This document shows, one piece after another, positions 9,691 to 19,923 of a stretch of 64,000 nt of DNA. The notes under the pieces were generated by a model. It had not been told where the DNA came from, ran no database searches, and worked only from the letters and a program-made list of their open reading frames with translations. How positions within the stretch are numbered: position 1 is the stretch's first letter; each line of letters starts with the position of its first letter. The stretch is from Avena insularis (Eukaryota > Streptophyta > Magnoliopsida > Poales > Poaceae), in contig CM042689.1 of assembly GCA_023614405.1 (NCBI GenBank), forward strand, positions 281,363,533 through 281,427,532, read 5' to 3'. The translations under genes and the position numbers were made by a program.

Positions 9691-12600
9691 CCGTATGAAG
9701 CCTGCCATGAACAAGATTGACACCTTTGGGGCACACCAGTCTAGAAAATCCCCAATTCCGCTCAAATCTTAGCTTAGCATGTTTTGATCTATGGAGTAAA
9801 GGAAGAAAGGCAAAACTTCTCTCCATCTCACGTCCCTCGCATGCTCCCTCAACTTTTGCATCCACTGTAGGGGTTCGTAGCATGGAAAACAAAAAAATTC
9901 TACCGCATACAAACAAACAAGCCAAGATCTATCTACTAGATTGTAGCAATGAGTCGATAGAATAACTCACCCTCGAAGATTCCAAAGTGTTTAACGAGAG
10001 CGGATTCTCGTGGGTGATGTAGTCGTACTCTTGCCGATCTCAAGATCGTGTAGATGATCCTTCCTGTATTTCCATGGCTCCAGCGTTCGATTCACATCAC
10101 GTTATGCTCGACAAAGACCTTCCTCTCCCTTGTTCCAGCAGGCAGCGGAGGTTGTAGCACTCTCCTCACGATTCCGGCAGCACAACGGCGTGGTACCGGA
10201 AGTAGAGGGAAGATCTCGCAGGGCTTCGCCTTAAGCCGGAGCGAGTATGGTGGACTATTAGAGAGCCTCGATGATCTAGGGTTTAGACGCACCAAGGAGG
10301 AGAGACTAGGCCGGCGGCTAGGGCAAGGGGATGCCCCAACTTGGCAGGTAGGGTTTTGCCCTAGGCGACGGCGGCAGCAGGAGGTGGCGGCGCCAGCGGC
10401 TTGGGGCTAGGGTTTGCAGGGTGCAAGTTGTGTGCTTGGAGGGGCAGCCCTGCCCCTCCTTATATAGGTGGAGGGGGCCGGCCAAGGGGAGGGGAGTCCC
10501 TCCCCAACTCGGCTTCCAAGGCCGGCGGTGGAGGGAGAGGGACTTCCTTCCCAAGTAGGTTTCCTACTCTCCCTCCACCAAACAAAATAGCCGTTTGACT
10601 TTTCAAATTGGTGTTTGACTTTTCAAACTAGGATTTGATTTATCCCTTTATTTTGTTCAGCGATGACACCTAGTACATGATGCAACCATTCCAACTTGTT
10701 ATGACACATTCATGTACCCTTCCCCTCCGGAGTGCCGGACATTCCGGAACCTTCTAGAACATTCCCGATGAAAACACCGGAACCATTCTCCAACCCTGAA
10801 ATAGGACTTTCCTTATATGAATCTTATTCTCCGGACCATTCCGGATCTCCTCATGATATCCTGGATCCCATCCGAGACTCCGAACAACATTCGGTCTCTT
10901 ACTCATCATTCCATAACTACTCAACAACATCGAATCCTTAAGTGTGTCTCCCTACGGTTCGTGAATTATGCGGACATGATCGAGACACTTCTCCGAACAA
11001 TAACCAATAGAGGAATCTAGAAATTCATATGGCTCCCACATATTTCTACGATTACTTTGCGATCGAATGAACCACTTACATACGATACCAATTTCCCTTT
11101 GTCACACGATAGTTTACTTATCCGAGGTTATGATCGTCGGTATCTCTGCATACCTAGTTCAACCTCGCTACTGATAAGTACTCTTTTCTCGTTCCCGTGA
11201 TATGTGATACCTTGTGAGCCAGTCACATGCTTGCAAGCCAATTGGATGACATTTCACCGAGAGGGCCCAGAGTATATCTATCCGTCATTTGGATGGACAA
11301 ATCCCATTCTTGATCCATGTGTCTCAACCAATACTTTCCGAAAACTCAATGCCACCTTTATAGCCACCCAGTTACGGTGTGGTGTTTGATGTCATCAAAG
11401 CATCCTTCTGGTGATGGTGATATGCATGATCTCATGGTCGAAGGAATTAGGTTACTATGTATCAGAAAGCATATAGAAATTGAATAAAATGACTTGATCT
11501 TTATGCTACGCTTATCTATAGGAGTATGTCTATCATATCATTCTCCTAACGATATGATCTTGTTGTTAATAACATCTCAATGTTCATGATAGGGAAACCA
11601 CAATCATTTATTAACCAACAAGCTAGTATTATAAAGAGGCTTTACTAGGGACTCTAATTTAGTTTACAAATCACACAAGTTTTAATGTTTCCTTGTTAAT
11701 ACTATTATAGCATGAATGTAAATATTTATCATAAACACAAAGATATAATAATAACTATATTTATTATTGCCTCTAGGGCATATCTCCAACATCCACTGCC
11801 TTCGAGGAAATACCCACCAAGAACTTCTACCCAAGGGGCCTCATATCTAAGCCATAAAAGCCTCCTTCCACCACCATGGTTACTCAGAGACTCGAGTTGG
11901 CCAAAATCGAGGTTAACACCTAACGACAGACCAATATCTGGCAGCCTGACCATGAGTTTTTTAAGGGAAAGAGTGGTGAGAGGGTCTTTCGACCGTCGCA
12001 AATAGCCTGCCGTGAGCACCATAAACCTCAACAATGCTTGCCGCCTGTAAGAACCATTAATATCCTCACGAACAACATCAAGGTAAAGACTAACATCAAG
12101 ACAAACATCGACAACAGCCGACACCCTAAAAGTATCTCTGTATAAGGTTATGCGTACCTGACAACATCATAATGACGGGAACCATGAGAGAAGTTAGGTG
12201 GAGGGGCCTGCTAGGGCGGATCCGGGGAAGAATAGGGTCAAAGAGAGTTGGCTTCAATAGAGGAGAGAGAAAACCTCTACTCGGCCTAAGGCTTGAAAAC
12301 AATAAGATGCTGCATGAAGCCCGACATAAACACCGGGATTTATACTTTTTGGGCATATCAGTCGAGAAAATCCCTGATTCCACTCAGCTTTGCCACTTTT
12401 AGTATATATAGTCGAGGAAGAAAGACAAAACCACTTTCCATCTCCCGTCCCTCATGCTCTAGAGATGATGTACTCCAAGGTTTGCATCTACCGCTTCCAA
12501 GGAAGAACCTAGCAAGAACTTCTTCCTAAGGGACCTCAGATTTGAGCCATAAAAGCATCTTTCCACCGCCATGGGTACTCAAAGATTTCAGTTGGCCAAG

Positions 12601-15060
12601 ATTGAGATCACCATCTGGCGACAGACCAGGATCTAGCCGCCTGACTACGAGTTTTTTAGGGAAAGAGTAGTGAGAGGGTCTTCTGATGATCGCATGCAAC
12701 ACGCCGCTAGCATCCTTATAAACGGCATCAAGCCGAAGACCAACATCAAGTGAAACATCGGTAACAGCCGAGACCCTAAAATTATCTCTGTACAAGGAGA
12801 TGAGTCCCTGAGCACGTCATAATGCCGACAACCATCAGAGAAGGGAGGGGGAAGGGCCTGTTATGCTGGATCCAGGGGAGAGATGGGTGAAAGACAGTTG
12901 GATTCAGCGGGGAGAGAGGTAATCTCCACTTAGCCTAGGGCTTCTAAGCAGTAGGACGTTGTGTGACGGCCGCCACGAACGATGGGTGATACCTTTGAGG
13001 CATATCAGCCAAGAAAATCCCTGGTTCTACTTGGATCTTAGCTTTGCCGCTTTCGGTTGACAAAGTCAAGGAAGAAAAAAATGCTCTCCATCTCCCGTTT
13101 GTCATGCTCTAGAGACGTCGTACTCCAAGGTTTGCATCTACCTCCTCAAAGGAAGAACCTAGCAAGAACTTCTTTCCAAGGGGCCTCAGACCTGAGCCAT
13201 AAGAGCCTCCTTCCACGGCCATGGGTACTCGAAGTTTCTAGGTGCGCAAGATCGAGAACAACACATGCTGACAGACCAAGATCTTGCCGCCCGACTATTC
13301 TCTTTTAGCATCTCGTCCAAGAGATAAAGTTGTTCTAATTTTCTGGGGGAAAAATCTTGAATATCAGTTAACGGAGTTTTGGTTTGCCTGGTATTCCACC
13401 AAATTTTAATCCAATTTTTCCGACAATTATTAAATGGGAAAAATCCCCCCAAGACAAAAGAACGACGACTATAGGGGAAATAAATCCTATGAGATCGGAG
13501 CCATAAAAGGCTCTTTCCACCGCCATGGTTACTTAGAGACTCCAGTTGGCCAAAATCGAGGTTAACACCTAACAACAGACCATGGCGGCGTGACCATGAG
13601 TTTTTTGAGAGAAAGAGTGGTGAGAGGGTCTTTCGACCGACGCAAACAGCATGCCGCGATGTAAAGACTAACATCAAGATAAGCATCGACAACAGCCGAC
13701 ACCCTAAAACTATCTCTATATAAGGTTATGGGTACCTGACAACATCATAATGACATGAATCATTGGAGAAGGTAGGTGGAGGGGCCTGCTAGGGAGGATC
13801 TAGGGAAGAACTGTGTCAAAGAGAGCTTGAAAACAGTAGGATGCTGCATGAAGCCCGACATAAACACGAGGACTAACACTTTTGGTGCATATCAGCCAAG
13901 AAAATCCCCGATTCCACTCAGATCTTAGCTTTGCCACTTCCAGTCTATAGATTAGAGGAAGAAAGAAAAAACCACTTTCCATCTCCCGTCCCTCATGCTC
14001 TAGAGACGACGTACTCCAAGGTTTGCATCTACCGCCTCCAAAGAAGAACCTAGCAAGAACTTGTTCCCAAAGAGCCTGAGCCATAAAAGCATCCTTCCAT
14101 CGCCATGGGTACTCAGAAATTTCAGGTGGCCAAGATTGAGATCACCATCTGGCGACAGACCACGATCTAGCCGCCTGACTACGAGTTTTTAGGGAAAGAA
14201 TGGTGAGAGGGTCTTTCGATGATCGCAAGCAACACGCCGCTAGCATCCTTATAAACGGCATCAATCTGAAGACCAACATCAACTGAAACATCAGTAACAA
14301 CCGAGACCCTAAAACTATCTCTGTACAAGGAGATGGGTCCCTAAGCACGTCACAATGCGGACAACCATCAGAGAAGGGAAGGGGAGGGGCCTGTTATGCC
14401 GAATCTAGGAGAGAGCTGAGTGAAAGACAGTTGGATTCAGCGGGGAGAGAGGTAATCTCCACTCAGCCTAAGACTTCTAAACAGTAGGACGCTGCATGAA
14501 GGCCGCCACGAACGACAGGACTGATATCTTTGGGGCATATCAGCCAAGAAAATTCCTGGTTCCGCTTGGATCTTAGTTTTGCCACTTTCAGTCTATAGAA
14601 TCAAGGAAGAAAGACCAAAACTCTCTCCATCTCCCGTCCGTCATGCTCTAGAGACGACGTACTCCAAGGTTTATATCTACCGCCTCCAAGGAAGAACCTA
14701 GCAAGAACTTCTTTCCAAGGGGCCTTAGACCTGAGCCATAAGAGCCTCCTTCCACGGCCATGGGTACTCAAAGATTCTAGGTGTGCAAGATCGAGAACAA
14801 CACATGTTGACAGACCAAGATCTTGCCGCCTGACTATTCTCTTTTAGCATCTGGTCCAAGAGAGGAAGTTGTTCTAATTTTCTAATATTTTCTATGATCC
14901 TTTCTCTTGAATATCAGTTAACAGAGTTTGGATTTGCTTGGTATTCCACCAACATTTAATCCAAAGTTTCAGACATTTATTAAATGAGAAAGAGCCCCTT
15001 AAGGCAAAAGAACGACGATTATAGGGGAAACAAATCCTATGAGATCGGGTCTATTGCTAA
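9690..15060. repeat. Array of diverged tandem repeats (two alternating unit types, about 1.54-kb higher-order period)
   Basis: The anchor ggaagaaag followed by ctccatctc...gtc and a catgctct-type block occurs at about 9800, 12415, 13067, 13957 and 14602. Copies at 12415 and 13957 resemble each other (1542 apart), as do 13067 and 14602 (1535 apart), so two unit types of about 650 and 890 bases alternate. Other shared landmarks are agaaaatccc(t/c)gattcc, ccatgggtactca and, at unit ends, ataggggaaa(t/c)aaatcctatgagatcgg (about 13473 and 15023). A solo LTR interrupts the first unit. No coding capacity is evident and the family is not recognised; a subrepeat region of a large transposon is possible. 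Confidence 0.7.
9866..11791 (-). mobile_element. Solo Copia LTR (Angela/WIS type) with 5-bp target duplication
   Basis: The segment starts TGTAGGGGTTCG and ends CATATCTCCAACA on the plus strand, so the LTR reads TGTTGGAGATATG...CCCCTACA on the minus strand, as in Triticeae Copia elements. It is flanked by TCCAC at 9861-9865 and 11792-11796, a perfect 5-bp duplication. No internal domain is present, so this is a solo LTR left by LTR-LTR recombination. A TATATAAGGAGGGG-type promoter motif lies inside (about 10458-10470, minus strand). A second LTR of the same family is at 43513-45435. Confidence 0.88.
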
Positions 15061-15352
15061 ACCTTCTTTTATGCCTGCCACGGGTTTGTCTATTCAATTC
15101 TGTTGAATTGTTTCCATCTGTTAAATAGTCTTCTTTTAAAACATTGTACTACTTTTTTCTAAACATTATACTTAGAAGAGGGTCTATCATTCATGAATAT
15201 AGACTGGGATAAAAAAAATCGATTACAGGTACCCAAAGTAGGAGGATCCATTAAAGTCACTGAGTCCATGCTATTAAGCAAGGAAAATGGGAGACACGGT
15301 AGGGTCTCCACCTAAATGCACGATGCTAAACTTTTTCCATAAAAATATTCTA

Positions 15353-15419
15353 CTCCCTCCGTCCTAAAATAGATGTCTTAGGTGACAAACCTAAGACATC
15401 TAACTTATGGACGGAGGGA
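15353..15419. mobile_element. Very short Stowaway-type MITE
   Basis: The 67-base element begins CTCCCTCCGTCC after TA and ends GGACGGAGGGA. The interior is nearly a perfect palindrome around ATGTCTTAGG...CCTAAGACAT. The right-hand TA of the expected duplication is changed. Confidence 0.8.
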
Positions 15420-15487
15420 TTTTTTTTATAGCAGGCCCTTTTCCGTCCACATATCACTGCTCTCCTGAAATAGTTTAATTTTTTTCT

Positions 15488-15598
15488 AGCTTCCTTCGCA
15501 CCGATCGATCTAATTTAGTAGAGTTTCATTAGTATTTTTTGTAGCTTCCTTCACACCAATCGATCTAATTTAGGAGAGTTTTATTAGTATAATTTTTT
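15488..15598 (+). repeat. Tandem duplication of about 55 bases
   Basis: Two adjacent near-copies start tagcttccttc(g/a)cacc and continue through atcgatctaattta to attagtat. They lie about 250 bases before family member 4 and may be part of its upstream region. Confidence 0.65.
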
Positions 15599-15784
15599 TG
15601 AATAATAGATAAAGAACCAAACGATTTTAGAAGATCCTCCGTTTTACGCGTACCATCTAGGCGCTGCCGCGCTGGTACTCGTGGACACGTGTGTGCCAGG
15701 TGCGGACACATGAGCGCGTGCATGCTGTAACCCACCCCTACGCATGGCTACAACCTGTGGCTGCCATTCATTATCTCTACTGTA

Positions 15785-15793
15785 GCATATATC
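15785..15793 (+). promoter_or_regulatory. Probable TATA box of family member 4
   Basis: The sequence catatatct lies about 45 bases before the ATG at 15835, which is close for a plant TATA box. A G-box-like gacacgtg occurs at about 15684-15691. This is motif- and position-based only. Confidence 0.3.
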
Positions 15794-15834
15794 TCTCTTC
15801 ACCAAAAAAAGCTCTCGTACCATACACCGGTCAG

Positions 15835-16612
15835 ATGATAGAAACTGAGATGCCATTGAATTTCGATGATTACATGCAAGCGTGGAATTCTAAAGTGGTG
15901 GAAGATGCTACACGTCTGGATGTCATGCCCTTTCCTCGCTTTCCTCCTATCTGTAAGTGTTTTTCTGATCTTGTCCTCCCGTCTCAATGGCGCAACCCTT
16001 AGGGTGTTTCCTTATGCGTCTGATTCGACCTTTCTTCAGTTTTCTTATTCATATAATGCCTTCTCTTTTCTCGCAGCTGATGTACGTACTGTGAGAATTT
16101 CTTACAAGGTTATGCCGGAGGAAGTCGTGAAAGGGATGCCTGCATTTACCCCTGTGTTTGACACTTGGTTCAGATACGGCGGTTTCTACAGCGAATTCCT
16201 TGTGTTCGTCCCTGACCAACAGATTCCAGTGAAGCTGAAAAAGGAGGTCAGCTCCAGCTTCAGAGAATATCTAACAACAGATGAAGCAGAAGAAATGGCA
16301 GCAGAGTCCATGATCTGCCGTCTGGAAAAAAATTATGGATTTGAGACAAAAGATCTCAATTGGCTAGATAAGCGTCGCTTTAATGCTGCTGGTTGTAACA
16401 CCTGCATGGGTTGGCGCCGCGCAAAAGAAGAAATCCAGATGCTCAAGTCGAAACTGAAAGCTGTTGCGAAAGGATGGCGTCATACGCTAGAAGCAGTCGA
16501 TCACACAAGTAACTTGCTGACCTCTCGTGCTATTGACCGTCCTGATGAGATTCTTGAGACTATACTTCTTGACGAAATCGGACAGTTTGAGAAAATGGTA
16601 GAGAAATATTAG
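15835..16612 (+). CDS. Unnamed grass family gene, member 4 (dsRBD-like core), apparently intact
   Basis: Exons 15835-15952 and 16077-16612 join across a 124-base intron (GTAAGT donor, CTCGCAG acceptor, phase 1), giving 217 residues ending in TAG. Exon 1 is an acidic leader (MIETEMPLNFDDYMQ). Exon 2 opens DVRTVRISYKVMPEE, then GGFYSEFLVFVP, a loop, the helix DEAEEMAAESMICRLEKNYG and FETKDLNWLD, then a basic helical segment and an acidic C-terminal helix (PDEILETILLDEIGQFEK). The intron position and phase match members 1 and 3. The fold resembles a divergent double-stranded-RNA-binding domain with an extra helical tail; this is inference from the beta-beta-helix pattern. It converges on member 5, 1.1 kb away. 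No frame breaks are seen. Confidence 0.65.
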
Positions 16613-17730
16613 TGTACTATTTAGCTGTATAACAACAGCGTCGGATCTGAGTGTAGCCTACCTTAGTTTTGTAAAAGCTGCACCGTTCGTAGTTGGACCT
16701 AAATAACAATATTTTCAAACAATAAGCATGCAATGTGATGCTGTTGGCTTTCCAAACCATCTCTAATGTAATTGTACTTTAATGATGTTGCATTCTAAAC
16801 CAGCCTATAGCATGGCTTGCACGACGCCTAGTCCAACATTCTAGTACCATTTTGCACATATCAGCTAATTCTTGAAACATATTTACGAATAATATCCTGA
16901 CTACAGCTCAGCAAATAAAATGTTTGATAATTACCTGACAAAATGGATATATTCAGTTGCAATTCAGTCATCATATTCAGTTGCAATTCAGTCATCATAT
17001 TTTTATGAACAGAAGACTCGCAGCCGTTCATCATATACTATATACCTTCATCAACCAATGTACCAAGTGGCAACCTTCTGGGAACCTTGTTATATTAGAT
17101 TTTATACCGCTAACAGGATGCACATCCACAAAATACCAGCGCCCAAAAAAACACTTGTCGAAACCACCAAATGCTGCCCACATTGACTGTCACAGGTAAG
17201 CAGAAGGTTAGAGAATTACAGAGACTCTTAAAGGAGCAGCAACAGCATCACAATGTGTCACTCTAACAGTAAGACAGATGAACCCATAATTTACATACAA
17301 ACTAAACAAACCACAAGCATCTTCTGACGAAAATATTACATAAGAGGCTGCACAAAGGAACCTACTATAGGTACTAAAGATAACACAGCAACACATGACA
17401 AACCTTTCAAGCAGAAAGGCTAGACAACACATGAGACAAACAACCTAGAACAACAATCTGAAGAGGCACACCAACCATCCTTGCATCCAAAAACACACCA
17501 CTGTCTGTCAGTCACCCAGCTACAAACGGTCGACAGACACGACTACTTTAAACACCTACATAGCATAGGATGATCCATGTCCAATATGCACACACATATG
17601 GACTATGCTGCAACAGCCAGTACCAGCACACCTGAAAACAAAAGTTAAATGCAGTCAAATAAAGCTTGCCTAGTGCTTTCATAAAGAACTCAACAAAAAA
17701 TAAACAAATGCTAATCACTTTCTTTACCGC
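16613..17730. other. Spacer between two convergent family genes
   Basis: The stretch is AT-rich with no gene visible. A 24-base sequence beginning ttcagttgcaattcagtcat is directly repeated at about 16954-17000. It presumably contains both 3' untranslated regions. I looked here for a minus-strand Helitron 3' end (ACTAG next to a GC hairpin on the plus strand) and found none. Confidence 0.45.
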
Positions 17731-19259
17731 TTAATCGATGTCATCCAAACTGGACACATGAGTTGATGACAGTCTCAGCAGCTCTTTGGCGAGCTCGTCA
17801 AGCCGTCCAGTCATCATATCACCGGGATCTGCTTCTCTAACCCTTGAAAAGGGGAGAACATCATCATAATCAACGAAAATACGCGAAAGCTTGGTCATCA
17901 CCTCCTCCAACGACTCAGCAGTCTCACGTTCCGTCGCCCTGGCACAATGTGCCATAAAGGTCGCTCCACCAGCGATACGATGCAATTCTGCAAATTGGCC
18001 ATAGGCCAGATTGCAGAAACGATAATTAACATCATCCACATTATATCCCGTCTCTAACATAATCTCCTGGATCAACTTTTTTCCAAGGCTCTCCCAAGAG
18101 TCTGTCTCTGAGCAGCGGGGCTCTCCATATGTTTTCCTTAACTTAAATACAAACGGCTTTTCTTTGGCAGGCAGATCATATCTAACCCAAGCTACAATTT
18201 TTCCCGAGTCCTGACCATCTATGCCTTCTGTATAAATAGTGAGGTCAAGCTGTGCAATCATGTCACGAGCCATGGTCATCCGAGACAGTCGTATCGCCTG
18301 CATAAAAAATCACAAACATCTTTTATCAGGAGTAGAACATTATAACTAAAGAAAAAATTTCCATATCTGTTGAAACATGAAATACACAAAACAGAGAACA
18401 TCAGCAGCAAGAATCACCTCACAAACCGATTATAATAAAATATAACCTCTCGTAAATTGACGAACAACATAAACCTGTACCTAGAACTCAAATAGAAAAT
18501 TATAGGCAAAAAAGAGAACGCAGAGAGAAACATATTCAGAATTAGGGCTATGAACAGTACTCCCAGAACTCTGAATAATCATTTGATTTCAAATACAACA
18601 TACCAAATTAGTAGTCAAATACAACATACCAAATTAACACTTCGCCCTATGTGATCAATGATATGCATACATCATGATCTCAGCAAGTAATAATGCATAT
18701 ATATGTATGAAGCATAACGTCAAACCTACCTAAAAATCTATAAGCACATACATTTTTTTCAAAAGGCTATCTACACATCAACATCTACACCTCTAAACCC
18801 GTTCAATAGCAAATAGGACAAATGAAAGCACAGTAGATCCGGGAATAAAAAAGACTCTAGATCTAGAAATAGTGATCAGGGGAGCGGAGAACCAAGAACA
18901 TGAGAAAAATATTCGTTACTTCCAGAACCCAAGCAGGCAAAAAAATACTTTGCCTATCTCTCGGAAGCCACGATCAACATGCCAAATAATATAAAATAAA
19001 TAGAAACAAAATCTAGCGTATTCTCACCGGCATATCGCCGAAATACGGCGCACCGACAACCAATGGTGGCATTGTGAGCACCGGGCGGCGTGAATCACCT
19101 GCTCTACGGAAAGCTACAGGCGGCATAGGTGGTTGAGGGACCTGCGGCAAAAATACATAGAACCTGCTCAGGCATATACGCAAGAAGAAAAATAGCATAT
19201 TTGGGAAAAAAGAGAGGCACCTGTCTAGGCTCCAACACGATCTCATCAAGCGTATCCAT
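17731..19259 (-). CDS. Unnamed grass family gene, member 5, intact, directly behind Helitron RPA
   Basis: Minus-strand exons 19259-19221, 19141-19028 and 18297-17731 have consensus GT/AG borders and agreeing phases, giving 239 residues. The N-terminus (MDTLDEIVLEPRQ) is followed by a Pro-rich region. The core exon starts AIRLSRMTMARDMIA, then GKIVAWVRYDLP, a charged loop, the helix DSWESLGKKLIQEIMLETG and YNVDDVNY, and helices ending GRLDELAKELLRLSS. Landmarks match members 1-4. The core resembles a dsRNA-binding fold, but key basic residues cannot be verified by eye. The gene is on the same strand as RepHel and RPA and starts about 665 bases after RPA stops, with its own TATATTTA at about 19324 (minus). 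This suggests a third Helitron-linked gene, although no Helitron end was found beyond it. Confidence 0.7.
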
Positions 19260-19321
19260 GGCTCTGTCCGCCCGCTAGAAAGGTCTGCTGCCCAACACCG
19301 GCCTTGCCCCTTTGATGCGGC

Positions 19322-19331
19322 CTAAATATAG
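19322..19331 (-). promoter_or_regulatory. TATA box of family member 5
   Basis: On the minus strand CTATATTTAG lies about 65-75 bases before the ATG at 19259. A CACGTG (G-box) occurs about 120 bases further upstream at about 19445-19450. The interval 19260-19923 otherwise holds only this promoter region and the 3' flank of the RPA-like gene. Confidence 0.5.
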
Positions 19332-19923
19332 GAGGCGTCCCTCGAAAACCACGAGAAAGCGCCGACAGCTGTCGCCCGGGCGTCGTACACGGGATGGTCC
19401 GCCTAGGGTTGTCCCACAAAGTGGAGCCCACCCAAAAAACTAACACGTGGCCCGCCCTTGACAGTACCCTCCTGAGTAAATAAAGTAAAGTTATTAGATA
19501 AAAACGAAGTGTTTGGTAGACAGAGAAAAATCTATAAAGAGATAAAGGAACGTTTTCAGCAACCACAAGTTAGGTAGACGTCTCTCACGATTTATGAGGT
19601 AAAAAACAGACGCTGAATTTTACACTGAAACAACACAGCAGCAAGGACAATCAGAACAGAACAAGCCTTCCAGTAAAAGCAACGTACCATAAGATGCATC
19701 ACACACAACAACGATCCATAGACATTACATAATCCAGGAGATTTGTCTTGCAGTAACATGAAGCTAAAGAACACACTAAGAGTCAGTACATAGTACCCAA
19801 GGAACACACGAGTCTCAGTCAGAGTAACAACATACAGGCCCCCACAAACAGAACGAAGGCATATTTTATTCAGAAGATGCAGCTGACGCCCTTGTGCCAC
19901 CAAACATCACTGCAAACCCCAAA

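Noticed and set aside
10401..10598. Gly-rich open frames in the solo LTR
   Set aside because: These are LTR leader sequence; the same frames recur in the second LTR with shifts.
16838..16860. CTAG motifs as a possible minus-strand Helitron end
   Set aside because: No GC hairpin at the required distance.
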